Positions 54,958 to 63,735 of a stretch of 64,000 nt of DNA are shown here, one piece after another (the first letter of the stretch is position 1; each line of letters opens with the position of its first letter). Under the pieces are notes generated by a model that was not told the DNA's origin, searched no databases, and saw nothing but the letters and a program-made list of their open reading frames with translations. The translations under genes and the position numbers were made by a program. Source of the stretch: Actinacidiphila rubida (lineage in GTDB: Bacteria; Actinomycetota; Actinomycetes; Streptomycetales; Streptomycetaceae). The stretch lies in assembly GCF_900110255.1 (NCBI RefSeq), contig NZ_FODD01000024.1, positions 62,001-126,000 of the forward strand. Reading direction: 5' to 3'.

Positions 54958-56395
54958 CGTTCCCGGCGCGGAACGCCCGCCCCTGACCGGCGGCGCCGCG
55001 GTCCGCGCGGTGACCGCCCGCGGGGCCCCGGCTCCCGCGGGCCCCGACCCGGCCGCCGCGGCGCCGCGGCCCCCGGCGGCGGGGGACGCGAGCGGACCGC
55101 CGGGAGCGTGGAACGCGATCGACGTCAGGACAGCAGGCCGGGCCACACCGGCCGCCGGAGCGGGCGCCGACGGCGCCGCCTCCGGTTCCGGCGGCACGCC
55201 GGCTACGCACACCGCGCGCACCCGCGCGGACGACGGGGACACGGGGAGCATCACAGTGGCCAGCGGCACGGCAGCGTCGGGCGCGAGCCCGGCGGTACCC
55301 CCTCCGGCACCCGGCGGTGCGGACGGTTCCGCGGCCCCCGGGGCCGCCGTCCCGGCGGCCGACCACAGCACCGCGGCGGACGCGCTCACCCGCTACCTGC
55401 AGAGCCAGGCCACCGCGTTCCTGCGCGGCCTGGGGCTGCGCGGCGAGGGCGACGGCACGTGGGACACCCTGCTGCGCGGCAGCGCCCGCCGGATAGCCGG
55501 GGTCCTGCACACGTACGGGCCGCTGACCGACGAGGCGTGGGCCGAGCCCTTCCGGGCCGAACTGGGCTGGCTGTCGGCGACGCTGGGCCGCGAGCCGCAG
55601 TACAGCGCCCGGCTCGACCGTCTGCTGGAGGCGCTGCGGCGGCTGTCCGCGGCCGGCGCCCCCGAGGCCCCCGGCGGCGCGGCCCCCGCGGCGAGCGCCG
55701 GCCCCCTCGCGCTGGGCGCGGCCCGCGCCGCCGCCCTGCTGGAGCGGCAGTTGACCCTGGCCCGCACCCGCGCGCACTCCGCGACGCTCCAGGCGCTGGG
55801 CTCCTCCCGCTTCCACGCGCTGGCCGACGCCGTCGCCGTACTCGCCTCCGACGTGCCGCTGACCGCGGCCGCCGCCGGCCCGGCGGGCGTCGTGCTCGCG
55901 CCGCTGGCCGCGCAGGCCCACAAGCGCCTGGCCGACGCGGCCGCCGCGCTGCCGCTGAACCGGGCGGCGCTCCCGTACAACGCGGAGGCGGTGCAGGCCG
56001 CGCTCGGCACCGAGCTGACCACCGACCTGCAGGACGCGCCCTGGCACCAGGTGCGCATCCTGCTGCGGCTGAGCCGGTACGCGGCCGAGGTGACCGGCGC
56101 GGGACCGGCCGGCGACCCGGTGCGGACCGCGGACGCCGGGCGGCTGCTGCAGCAGCACCACGAGGCGGCGGAGTCCGCGTCCGCGGTGGCCGCCGCCGCC
56201 CGTACCCCGCGCATAGCGCCGGCGACCGCGTACGCGCTGGGCGTGCTCCACGCCGACCAGCGGCACGAGGTGGAGGCCGCCCGGTTCGCCTTCTCCCGCC
56301 TGTGGCAGTCCGGCCAGCCGCAGCCCCTGGCCCCGCTCTCCGAGCCGGCTGAGCCGGCCCGCGCGGCCGCCGTCCCGGGGGCGCGCGCCGAATGA
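54935..56395 (+). CDS. CHAD-domain protein (polyphosphate-binding)
   Basis: 486 residues from a GTG inside the last codons of ppk (23-base overlap). The first ~145 residues are Ala/Pro/Gly/Thr-rich and likely disordered. The rest is the all-helical CHAD domain with two four-helix halves: basic helices include DTLLRGSARRIAGVLHTY, ARAAALLERQLTLARTRAHS and WHQVRILLRLSRYAAEV. CHAD proteins bind polyphosphate through conserved basic residues and often sit next to ppk, as here. It probably stores or directs the polymer made by Ppk. Confidence 0.88.
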   Translation: MAHQQRRDVPGAERPPLTGGAAVRAVTARGAPAPAGPDPAAAAPRPPAAGDASGPPGAWNAIDVRTAGRATPAAGAGADGAASGSGGTPATHTARTRADDGDTGSITVASGTAASGASPAVPPPAPGGADGSAAPGAAVPAADHSTAADALTRYLQSQATAFLRGLGLRGEGDGTWDTLLRGSARRIAGVLHTYGPLTDEAWAEPFRAELGWLSATLGREPQYSARLDRLLEALRRLSAAGAPEAPGGAAPAASAGPLALGAARAAALLERQLTLARTRAHSATLQALGSSRFHALADAVAVLASDVPLTAAAAGPAGVVLAPLAAQAHKRLADAAAALPLNRAALPYNAEAVQAALGTELTTDLQDAPWHQVRILLRLSRYAAEVTGAGPAGDPVRTADAGRLLQQHHEAAESASAVAAAARTPRIAPATAYALGVLHADQRHEVEAARFAFSRLWQSGQPQPLAPLSEPAEPARAAAVPGARAE

Positions 56396-56817
56396 CCGGC
56401 CCGCGCTCCGGGGGTGCCACGACCGTCCGCGCGGCCGGCACGGTGCTGTGGCGCCGCGCCCCGGCCGGCGGCGTGGAGATCGCTCTGGTGCACCGCCCCC
56501 GTTACGACGACTGGAGCCTGCCCAAGGGCAAGCTGAAGCGTGATGAGGACTTCGCGGCGGCCGCGGTACGGGAGACCGAGGAGGAGACCGGCATGCGCTG
56601 CGTGCTGGGCGCGTCCCTGCCGGTCTCCCGGTATCTGGTCGAGGGCCGCCCGAAGGAGGTGCGGTACTGGTCCGCCGAGGCGGTCGACGGGGGATTCACG
56701 CCCAACGACGAGGTGGACCGGGTGGTGTGGCTGCCGCCCACGACGGCCCGGCACCGGCTCACCCACGACCGGGACCGCCCGGTGGTCGACGCCTTCGTGG
56801 AGACGGTCGGGGCGTGA
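56392..56817 (+). CDS. Nudix hydrolase (MutT-like)
   Basis: 141 residues from ATG 56392 within an ATGA overlap with the CHAD gene. The Nudix box is complete: GKLKRDEDFAAAAVRETEEE and TGM (Gx5Ex7REUxEExGU). The preceding VLWRRAPAGGVEIALVHRPRYDDWSLPKGKL is typical of the actinobacterial MutT1 group, which cleaves 8-oxo-dGTP or diadenosine polyphosphates; the longer MutT1 proteins add a histidine-phosphatase domain that is absent here. Position after ppk and CHAD suggests a role in (poly)phosphate/nucleotide balance. Confidence 0.92.
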   Translation: MTGPRSGGATTVRAAGTVLWRRAPAGGVEIALVHRPRYDDWSLPKGKLKRDEDFAAAAVRETEEETGMRCVLGASLPVSRYLVEGRPKEVRYWSAEAVDGGFTPNDEVDRVVWLPPTTARHRLTHDRDRPVVDAFVETVGA

Positions 56818-57298
56818 GGCGCGGCGACCGGCCGGGCGCTCCGGCGACCCGGACGGGCCGCCACCGGGCATCGCCCGGACGTACCCGCTCGGATCCCGGG
56901 CGGATCCCGGACGGCTCAGGGGCGGACTCAGGTGCGGGCTCACGGGCGGACAACCCTTGATCGATGCCTTGACGGTGGTGTACGGAGGCGGCCGCGGAGT
57001 GCTCCCTGACGACCGTCGCCGACCCGAAATGTCCGTGACCGCCCTGTGATCCGGTCGTTATCGGGCCTTTTCCGTAAACCCCACGTGTCCCTTGGACGAC
57101 ACTCCGTACGGCTTCCCGGAGCGTAGCCACCAGCCTGATAGACGAGGTTCACCTCGCGTTCACCCGCTCCCGTCGGCCGCTTCACCTGATCTGCCTAATT
57201 TCGGCCGTACCGGTGAGCGATGTGCCGCCGGGTGGATGCAGAACCACAACCCTCTGCTTCGCCGTCCACCGGCGGGCTTTCGGAAGGAACACTCGAAG
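56818..57298. other. Control region of pstS
   Basis: 481 bases without a gene. The first part has CGGATCCCGG-type short repeats after the Nudix stop. The second part carries the PHO box at 57147-57190, a -10-like TAATTT at 57196 and a ~95-base leader with GGAAGGA (57282-57288) for pstS. Confidence 0.7.
57147..57190 (+). promoter_or_regulatory. PHO box (PhoP operator) of pstS, four 11-base units
   Basis: Units start at 57147 (GTTCACCTCGC), 57158 (GTTCACCCGCT), 57169 (CCCGTCGGCCG, degenerate) and 57180 (CTTCACCTGAT), each exactly 11 bases apart. This is the direct-repeat layout bound by PhoP in Streptomyces. TAATTT at 57196 can serve as -10, placing PhoP where it would activate under phosphate starvation. 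Confidence 0.92.
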
Positions 57299-58450
57299 GT
57301 GAAGCTTCAGCGTAAGAGCGGGCTGCAGGCCCTGACCGTCGGCGCGGTCGCGATTTCCGGGGCTCTGCTCCTGACGGGCTGCGGTTCGGACAACAACAGC
57401 GGCTCGTCGTCGCCCAGCAGCAGCAGCAGCGCGTCGGGCAGCAGCACCGCCAACGCGTCCGGGATCTCCTGCGTCCAGGGCCAGATCCTGGCCTCGGGCT
57501 CCAGCGCCCAGCAGAACGCCATCGAGGCGTGGGTCAAGAACTACCAGCAGGCCTGCTCCGGCGCGACGATCAACTACAAGACGTCCTCCTCCGGCGAGGG
57601 CATCATCGACTTCAACCAGGGCACGGACGCCTTCGCCGGCTCCGACTCCCCGCTGAAGCCCGAAGAGGTCGCGGCCTCCAAGAAGGTCTGCGCCACCGGC
57701 CAGGGCATCAACATCCCGATGGTCGGCGGCCCCATCGCCATCGGCTACAACCTGCCCGGCGTGAACAACCTGGTGCTCGACGCCTCCACGATCGCCAAGA
57801 TCTTCAACGGCAAGATCACCACCTGGAACGACAAGGCGATCAAGGCCCTCAACCCGAGCGCCACCCTGCCGAGCACCAAGATCCAGACCGTGCACCGTCA
57901 GGACGACTCCGGCACCACGGACAACCTGACCAAGTACATGCACGGTGCCGCCGCGGCCGACTGGCCGTACGAGCACGCCAAGGCGTGGGCCGCCCATGGC
58001 GGCCAGGCGGCCGCGAAGTCCTCCGGCGTCTCCGCGCTGGTGAAGCAGACCGAGGGCTCCATCGGCTACTTCGAGCTCTCCTACGCGACCTCGCAGAGCA
58101 TCCCGACCGTCAAGATCGCCACCGGCGCGTCGCAGCCGGTCGAGGCCACGACGCAGAACGCCTCCGCGGGCATCGCGCAGGCCAAGGTCGTCGGCACCGG
58201 CTCGGACCTGGCGCTGGACCTGAGCGCCGCGTACACCACCAAGGCCGACAACGCCTACCCGATCGTCCTGGTGACCTACGAGATCGCCTGCGACAAGGGC
58301 AACAAGGCCAGCACCCTGCCGCTGACCAAGTCGTTCCTGAACTACATCGCCAGCGACTCCGGCCAGCAGCAGCTGTCCTCGGCCGGCTACGCCCCGCTGC
58401 CGACCGAGATCGCCACGAAGGTCCGCTCCACCATCTCCACGCTTTCCTAG
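57299..58450 (+). CDS. pstS: Phosphate-binding lipoprotein PstS
   Basis: 383 residues from a GTG at 57299, after GGAAGGA. The signal ends in a lipobox ISGALLLTGC (Cys about residue 26), followed by a Ser/Gly linker that keeps the domain off the membrane. The phosphate-binding protein has ASGSSAQQNAIEAW, TDAFAGSDSPL and RQDDSGTTDNLTKYMHG, the serine- and arginine-rich loops that hold phosphate. It is the outer receptor of the high-affinity Pst system, induced by PhoP through the PHO box upstream. A hairpin after it probably keeps pstS expressed above pstCAB. Confidence 0.96.
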   Translation: MKLQRKSGLQALTVGAVAISGALLLTGCGSDNNSGSSSPSSSSSASGSSTANASGISCVQGQILASGSSAQQNAIEAWVKNYQQACSGATINYKTSSSGEGIIDFNQGTDAFAGSDSPLKPEEVAASKKVCATGQGINIPMVGGPIAIGYNLPGVNNLVLDASTIAKIFNGKITTWNDKAIKALNPSATLPSTKIQTVHRQDDSGTTDNLTKYMHGAAAADWPYEHAKAWAAHGGQAAAKSSGVSALVKQTEGSIGYFELSYATSQSIPTVKIATGASQPVEATTQNASAGIAQAKVVGTGSDLALDLSAAYTTKADNAYPIVLVTYEIACDKGNKASTLPLTKSFLNYIASDSGQQQLSSAGYAPLPTEIATKVRSTISTLS

Positions 58451-58460
58451 TCCGACGTGG

Positions 58461-58492
58461 CGGGTCCCGCGGCCTCCACGGCGCGGGACCCG
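58461..58492 (+). terminator. Hairpin between pstS and pstC (partial terminator)
   Basis: CGGGTCCCGCG (58461-58471) pairs perfectly with CGCGGGACCCG (58482-58492), 11 base pairs with a 10-base loop, starting 11 bases after the pstS stop. It would reduce read-through or stabilise the pstS message. Confidence 0.75.
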
Positions 58493-58556
58493 TCGCACAT
58501 CCGGTGCACCGCCGCCGGGGGAGCGCTCCTCCCCCACCCAGACCGGAGAAATCTTC

Positions 58557-59540
58557 ATGACAACCATCGAAACCCCCCCTGCCGCCGCGCCACCGCGCAA
58601 GGCGGCCACCGTGACCCGCGCGGGTGACCGCGTCTTCGCCGCGATGTCCCGCGGCTCCGGCATCCTGCTGCTCGTCGTCATGGCCGCGATCGCCGTCTTC
58701 CTGACGGTCCGCGCGGCCAGCGCCATCTCCAAGGACCACGGCAACTTCCTCACCACGTTCGAGTGGACGCCGAGCCTGAACCCGCCGGTCTTCGGTATCG
58801 CGGTCCTGGCCTACGGCACCGTCGTCAGCTCGATCATCGCGATGCTGATCGCCGTCCCGATCGCGCTCGGGATCGCGCTGTTCATCACGCACTACGCGCC
58901 GCGCCGCCTCGGCGGCCCCATCGCGTACGTCATCGACCTGCTCGCCGCGGTCCCCAGCATCATCTACGGCCTGTGGGGCGCCCTCTTCCTGGTGCCGCAC
59001 CTCAAGGGCCTGAACCTCTGGCTGGACAACTACCTCAGCTGGACCGTGATCTTCCACAAGTCGGACCCCAACTCGGCGGCCCGCTCGCTGTTCACCGTCG
59101 GCATCCTGCTGGCGATCATGATCCTTCCGATCATCACCAACGTCAGCCGCGAAGTGATCAACCAGGTGCCCAAGATGCACCAGGAGGCGGCGCTGGCGCT
59201 CGGCGCCACCCGCTGGGAGGTCATCCGGCTGTCGGTGCTGCCCTTCGCCCGCTCCGGCGTCATCAGCGCCTCCATGCTGGGCCTGGGCCGCGCGCTCGGC
59301 GAGACGATGGCGGTCGCCACCGTGCTCTCCGCCTCGCCGGTGCTCTCCGCGCACATCCTGGACCCGGTCGGCGGCACGTTCTCGCAGAACATCGTCGCGA
59401 AGTTCGGCGAGGCCGACGAGTTCGGCCGTGACGCGCTGATCGCCTCCGGCCTCGTCCTGTTCGTCATCACGCTGCTCGTCAACGGCGCGGCCCGGCTCAT
59501 CATCGCCCGCCGCAAGGAGTACTCGGGGGCCAACGCATGA
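58557..59540 (+). CDS. pstC: Phosphate ABC transporter permease PstC
   Basis: 327 residues, ATG with GGAG upstream. Six membrane helices; the first at residues ~35-57 (GSGILLLVVMAAIAVFLTV). The ABC-permease coupling motif is in EAALALGATRWEVIRLSVLPFARSGVISASMLGLGRALGET (EAA-x3-G form). PstC pairs with PstA to form the channel of the high-affinity phosphate importer. Its stop overlaps the pstA start by four bases. Confidence 0.96.
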   Translation: MTTIETPPAAAPPRKAATVTRAGDRVFAAMSRGSGILLLVVMAAIAVFLTVRAASAISKDHGNFLTTFEWTPSLNPPVFGIAVLAYGTVVSSIIAMLIAVPIALGIALFITHYAPRRLGGPIAYVIDLLAAVPSIIYGLWGALFLVPHLKGLNLWLDNYLSWTVIFHKSDPNSAARSLFTVGILLAIMILPIITNVSREVINQVPKMHQEAALALGATRWEVIRLSVLPFARSGVISASMLGLGRALGETMAVATVLSASPVLSAHILDPVGGTFSQNIVAKFGEADEFGRDALIASGLVLFVITLLVNGAARLIIARRKEYSGANA

Positions 59541-60616
59541 GCCACGCATCCTCGGACGCCAAGCCCACGCCCCGCGTCCCCGCCCCCGACAAGCTGTCCT
59601 CGCGCCGGCTGCCCCGGTGGAGTCCGCTGGCCATCGCCGTCGGTGCCGTCGCGATAGGCGCGGCCATCGGCGCCGGCGCCGGCCTGAGCAGCCACATCCA
59701 GTGGGGCCTGATCGCCCTGGCGCTGTTCGTGCTCGGCTCCTACGCCATCACCGCCCGCGTCGAGGGCACGCGCCAGGCCAAGGACCGCGTGGCCACCAGC
59801 CTGATCTGGTCCAGCTTCGTGGTCGCGGTCATCCCGCTCTACTCGCTGGTGCAGACCACCATCAGCAAGGGCGTGAAGGTGCTGGACGGCACCTTCCTGA
59901 CCCACTCGATGAACAACGTGCTGACCATCCAGCCCGGCGGCGGCGTCTACCACGCCATCATCGGCACCCTGGAGCAGGTCGGCATCGCCACCGTGATCGC
60001 CGCGCCGATCGGCATCCTGACCGCGGTCTACCTGGTCGAGTACGGCCGGGGCACGCTGGCGAAGTGGGTGACGTTCTTCGTGGACGTCATGACCGGTGTC
60101 CCGTCGATCGTGGCCGGTCTGTTCATCCTGTCGCTGTGGTTCGTGCTCGTCGGCTCGGCCCCGGCCTCCGGCTTCGCCGGCTCGCTCGCGCTGGCCATCC
60201 TGATGCTGCCCGTCGTCGTGCGCTCCACCGAGGAGATGCTCAAGCTCGTGCCCAACGAGCTGCGCGAGGCGTCCCTGGCGCTCGGCGTCCCGAAGTGGCG
60301 CACGATCACCAAGGTCGTCATCCCCACGGCCATCGGCGGCATCACCACCGGCGTCATGCTGGCGATCTCCCGCATCGCGGGCGAGAGCGCGCCGATCGCC
60401 CTGCTGGTGTTCGGCAGCAACCTGATCAACACGAACCCGTTCAGCGGGCCCCAGTCGTCGCTCCCGTACTACATCTACCAGCAGTACGGAAACGGCAACG
60501 ACCCGTCGTACAACCGCGCGTGGGCCGCCGCTCTGGTGCTCATCGCCTTCGTGATGATCCTGAACGCCGTCGCCCGCGGCATCGCCCGCTGGAAGGCACC
60601 CAAGACAGGTCGCTGA
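59537..60616 (+). CDS. pstA: Phosphate ABC transporter permease PstA
   Basis: 359 residues from an ATG overlapping the pstC stop (ATGA). It has a longer N-terminal region than E. coli PstA, with two extra hydrophobic stretches (residues ~30-48, 52-72) before the six-helix permease core. The EAA coupling loop is in LREASLALGVPKWRTITKVVIPTAIGGITTGVMLAISRIAGES. The C-terminus KAPKTGR is basic. It forms the membrane channel with PstC and is driven by PstB. Confidence 0.96.
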   Translation: MSHASSDAKPTPRVPAPDKLSSRRLPRWSPLAIAVGAVAIGAAIGAGAGLSSHIQWGLIALALFVLGSYAITARVEGTRQAKDRVATSLIWSSFVVAVIPLYSLVQTTISKGVKVLDGTFLTHSMNNVLTIQPGGGVYHAIIGTLEQVGIATVIAAPIGILTAVYLVEYGRGTLAKWVTFFVDVMTGVPSIVAGLFILSLWFVLVGSAPASGFAGSLALAILMLPVVVRSTEEMLKLVPNELREASLALGVPKWRTITKVVIPTAIGGITTGVMLAISRIAGESAPIALLVFGSNLINTNPFSGPQSSLPYYIYQQYGNGNDPSYNRAWAAALVLIAFVMILNAVARGIARWKAPKTGR

Positions 60617-60659
60617 CGCGGCCATCAGCAGACCTCGCAGAAAAGAAGTGATCCCCACC

Positions 60660-61436
60660 ATGGCCAAGCGAATCGACGTGAGCGGCCTGTCCGCTTTCTA
60701 CGGCACCCACCGCGCCATCGACGACATCTCCATGACCGTCGAGCCCCGCTCCGTGACCGCCTTCATCGGCCCGTCCGGCTGCGGCAAGTCCACGTTCCTG
60801 CGCACCCTGAACCGCATGCACGAGGTGACCCCCGGCGGCCGCGTCGAGGGCAAGGTGCTGCTGGACGACGAGAACCTGTACGCGTCCAACGTGGACCCGG
60901 TGACCGTGCGCCGCACGGTCGGCATGGTCTTCCAGCGCCCCAACCCGTTCCCCACCATGTCGATCTACGACAACGTGGCGGCCGGACTGAAGCTCAACGG
61001 CGTCCGCAAGAAGGGCGAGCTCGACACGATCGTCGAGAAGTCCCTCAAGGGCGCCAACCTCTGGAACGAGGTCAAGGACCGCCTCAACCGGCCCGGTTCG
61101 GGCCTGTCCGGCGGTCAGCAGCAGCGGCTGTGCATCGCCCGCGCCATCGCGGTCGAGCCGCAGGTGCTGCTGATGGACGAGCCGTGCTCCGCGCTCGACC
61201 CGATCTCCACCCTCGCCATCGAGGACCTGATCGGCGAGCTGAAGTCCCGGTTCACCATCGTGATCGTCACGCACAACATGCAGCAGGCCGCCCGCGTGTC
61301 GGACCGCACCGCGTTCTTCAACCTGGCGGGCGTCGGACAGCCCGGCAAGCTGATCGAGATCGACGAGACCGAGCGCATCTTCTCCAACCCGTCCGTGCAG
61401 GCCACCGAGGACTACATCTCGGGCCGCTTCGGGTGA
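60660..61436 (+). CDS. pstB: Phosphate ABC transporter ATP-binding protein PstB
   Basis: 258 residues from ATG 60660; a GTG at 60648 is an alternative. The ATPase motifs are Walker A GPSGCGKST, Q-loop VFQRPNPFP, signature LSGGQQQRLCIARAIA, Walker B VLLMDEPCSALDP and the H-loop VTHNMQQAARVSD. The VFQRPNPFPTMSIYDNV stretch is diagnostic of PstB. It energises phosphate import through PstCA. A strong terminator follows 45 bases downstream, closing the pst operon. Confidence 0.97.
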   Translation: MAKRIDVSGLSAFYGTHRAIDDISMTVEPRSVTAFIGPSGCGKSTFLRTLNRMHEVTPGGRVEGKVLLDDENLYASNVDPVTVRRTVGMVFQRPNPFPTMSIYDNVAAGLKLNGVRKKGELDTIVEKSLKGANLWNEVKDRLNRPGSGLSGGQQQRLCIARAIAVEPQVLLMDEPCSALDPISTLAIEDLIGELKSRFTIVIVTHNMQQAARVSDRTAFFNLAGVGQPGKLIEIDETERIFSNPSVQATEDYISGRFG

Positions 61437-61481
61437 TCAGAGCCGCCGTGCGGTGCTGCATGGCGGTGCCACCGCAAGGCG

Positions 61482-61517
61482 CAGGCCCCGTCCCCCTTCC
61501 GAGGGGGACGGGGCCTG
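61482..61517. terminator. Strong bidirectional terminator between pstB and pit
   Basis: CAGGCCCCGTCCCCCT (61482-61497) pairs with AGGGGGACGGGGCCTG (61502-61517), 16 perfect base pairs with a 4-base loop TCCG. It separates the convergent pst and pit operons. Confidence 0.9.
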
Positions 61518-61563
61518 ACCCGTTTCCGGGGACGTGCCGATTCCGGGGACGGCCGGGGTGGGC

Positions 61564-62559
61564 TCACCCGAAGGCCAGCTGCACCAGCCAGAACAGGAGC
61601 GCGGCCACGAGGCCCGCGGCCGGCATGGTGATGAACCAGCCGCCGACGATGTTCTTGGCGACGCCCCAGCGGACCGCCTTCAGCCGCTTCGTGGCGCCCA
61701 CGCCCATGATCGCCGAGGTGATCACGTGGGTCGTGGAGACCGGCACCTTGAACAGGTACGAGGTCGCGTAGAGGATGCCGGCCGAGGTCGTCTCGGCGGC
61801 GAAGCCCTGCGGCGGGTCCAGCTCGATGATCCGGCGGCCCAGGGTGCGCATGATGCGCCAGCCGCCCGCGTAGGTGCCCAGCGACATCATCAGCGCGCAC
61901 ACGATCTTGACCCAGACCGGGATGCCGAAGCCGCGCGACGGGTCGTTGATCACCAGCGCCAGCACCACCACGCCCATGGTCTTCTGCGCGTCCTGCAGGC
62001 CATGGCCCAGCGCCATCGCGGCGGCCGAGACGGTCTGCGCGAGGCGGAAGCCGCGCTTGGCCTTGGCCGGGTTGGCGCGGCGGAAGAACCAGAGGATGGC
62101 CATCATGATCAGGTAGCCGACGATCAGGCCGACGACCGGCGACAGGAACATCGGGACGATGACCTTGTCGACGACACCGTTCCAGTGCACCGCCGTGCCG
62201 CCGGCCAGGGCCGCGCCGACCAGCCCGCCGAACAGCGCGTGCGAGGAGCTGGAGGGCAGGCCGAAGTACCAGGTGGTCAGGTTCCAGACGACCGCTCCGG
62301 CGAGCGCCGCGAACAGCACGGCCATGCCGTGGTTGCCGCTGGGCGTCGCGATCAGCCCCTTGCTGACCGTCTCGGCCACCCCCTGGCCGAGGAACGCGCC
62401 CAGCAGGTTCATGACGGCCGCCATCGCCAGCGCGGACTTGGGCGTGAGCGCCCGGGTGGACACCGACGTGGCGATCGCGTTCGCGGAGTCGTGGAAGCCG
62501 TTGGTATAGGTGAAGAAGAGCGCGACCGCGATGGTCACGACCAGGGCGAAGGTGTCCAC
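61564..62559 (-). CDS. pit: Low-affinity inorganic phosphate transporter, Pit family
   Basis: 331 residues with about ten membrane helices. The PiT signature GFHDSANAIATSVSTRAL (GANDVANA-type, residues ~21-38) and its repeat GVGATKRLKAVRWGVAKNIV in the second half are present, with SSSSHALFGGLVGAAL and VPVSTTHVITSAIMG (the P-(V/S)-S-x-T/S-H pair). It carries metal-phosphate in symport with protons. It is five bases downstream of the DUF47 gene in the same operon. It corresponds by position to pitH1 of S. coelicolor (from memory), which serves under phosphate-rich conditions, whereas pst serves under starvation. Confidence 0.94.
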   Translation of the reverse strand: MDTFALVVTIAVALFFTYTNGFHDSANAIATSVSTRALTPKSALAMAAVMNLLGAFLGQGVAETVSKGLIATPSGNHGMAVLFAALAGAVVWNLTTWYFGLPSSSSHALFGGLVGAALAGGTAVHWNGVVDKVIVPMFLSPVVGLIVGYLIMMAILWFFRRANPAKAKRGFRLAQTVSAAAMALGHGLQDAQKTMGVVVLALVINDPSRGFGIPVWVKIVCALMMSLGTYAGGWRIMRTLGRRIIELDPPQGFAAETTSAGILYATSYLFKVPVSTTHVITSAIMGVGATKRLKAVRWGVAKNIVGGWFITMPAAGLVAALLFWLVQLAFG

Positions 62560-62564
62560 GTAGG

Positions 62565-63185
62565 TCAGGACTCCTTGACCGCGATGGTCTCCACGGTGTT
62601 GGCCACGTGCTCGAAGGCGTCGGCCGCCTCCTCCAGGACGTCCACGATCTGCTTGAGCTTGAGGACCTCGATCGCGTCGTACTTGCCGTTGAACAGCTGG
62701 GCCAGCAGCCGGCGGTGGATCTGGTCGGCCTGGTTCTCCAGGCGGTTGACCTCGATCCAGTACTCGGTCAGGTTGGACATCGTGCGCAGGTTGGGCATCG
62801 CCTCCGCGGTCAGCTCCGCGGCCCGCGCCAGCACCTCGATCTGCTGCTCGACGCCCTTCGGCAGCTCCTCGACGTTGTAGAGGACGACCAGGTCAACGGC
62901 CTCCTCCATGTAGTCCATGATGTCGTCGAGGGAGCCGGCGAGGCTGTAGATGTCCTCACGGTCGAAGGGCGTGATGAAGGAGGAGTTGAGCTGGTGGAAG
63001 ATCGCGTGGGTCGCGTCGTCCCCCGCGTGCTCGGCCGCCCGCATCCGCTCCGCGATCTCGGTCCTGGTGGCCGAATCGGCTCCGAGGAGTTCCATCAGAA
63101 GCTTCGAACCAGTGACGATGTTGTCCGCGGACGCGGCGAACATGTCGTAGAAGCTCGTCTCCCTGGGGGTCAGACGAAAGCGCAC
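62565..63185 (-). CDS. DUF47/PhoU-like Pit accessory protein
   Basis: 206 residues from a GTG at 63185, with CGAGGA upstream; the ORF beyond is non-coding. All-helical PhoU-like fold: VRFRLTPRETSFYDMFAASADNI, RAAEHAGDDATHAIFHQLNSSFITPFDREDIYSLAGSLDDIMDYMEEAVDLVVLYN (the ExxxD metal-binding helices), LKQIVDVLEEAADAFEHVANTVETIAVKES. DUF47 proteins regulate the adjacent Pit transporter. It leads the operon; pit begins five bases after its stop. Confidence 0.93.
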   Translation of the reverse strand: MRFRLTPRETSFYDMFAASADNIVTGSKLLMELLGADSATRTEIAERMRAAEHAGDDATHAIFHQLNSSFITPFDREDIYSLAGSLDDIMDYMEEAVDLVVLYNVEELPKGVEQQIEVLARAAELTAEAMPNLRTMSNLTEYWIEVNRLENQADQIHRRLLAQLFNGKYDAIEVLKLKQIVDVLEEAADAFEHVANTVETIAVKES

Positions 63186-63341
63186 GTTTGGTCCTCGGGG
63201 TGCATGCGGTGTGCAGGGATTCGGTCTCGTTGATGCTAGGCGCATCATCCGGCCACGGCTAACCGGCTTCACCCAGTGTCGCCCACGGCGCAAGGTCCCC
63301 CGGACGGGGGATGCCTCGCACATCATAGCGATTCGGTAAGC

Positions 63342-63360
63342 TATACCCATCGGGGGTATA
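63342..63360. promoter_or_regulatory. CsoR operator
   Basis: TATACCC - ATCGG - GGGTATA is a perfect seven-base-arm inverted repeat 27 bases before the csoR start, matching the A/T-flanked G-tract dyads bound by CsoR proteins. It implies copper-relieved autorepression. Confidence 0.85.
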
Positions 63361-63387
63361 ACGGGACAGGAAGGGCGGGCAGGCGGG

Positions 63388-63714
63388 ATGAGCACGGAAA
63401 GCGTCGCGGGGGAGATTGTGAAGCCGGCCGGGCCGCATGGCTACAGTCACGACAAAGAGTCCCACCTGAAGCGCCTGCGCCGGATCGAGGGCCAGATCCG
63501 CGGTCTGCAGCGGATGGTCGAGGAAGACGTCTACTGCATCGACATCCTCACCCAGGTCTCGGCCAGCACCAAGGGACTCCAGTCGTTCGCGCTGCAGCTG
63601 CTGGAGGAGCACCTGCGCCACTGCGTGGCCGCCGCGGCGGTCGGCGGCGGGCCCGAGATCGACGAGAAGGTGGCGGAGGCGACGGCGGCGATAGCGCGCC
63701 TGCTGCGGACCTGA
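63388..63714 (+). CDS. csoR: CsoR, copper-sensing repressor
   Basis: 108 residues. All-helical CsoR/RcnR family: SHLKRLRRIEGQIRGLQRMVEEDVYCIDILTQVSAS. The copper(I) triad is Cys50, His75 (EEHLRHC) and Cys79, with the same 25 and 4 residue spacing as S. lividans CsoR (Cys75, His100, Cys104). Copper binding releases it from DNA and derepresses copper efflux genes. The operator in front of it predicts autoregulation. The copper ATPase and chaperone genes are not in the window. Confidence 0.94.
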   Translation: MSTESVAGEIVKPAGPHGYSHDKESHLKRLRRIEGQIRGLQRMVEEDVYCIDILTQVSASTKGLQSFALQLLEEHLRHCVAAAAVGGGPEIDEKVAEATAAIARLLRT

Positions 63715-63735
63715 GCCCGGGCCGGGATCGCGAGG

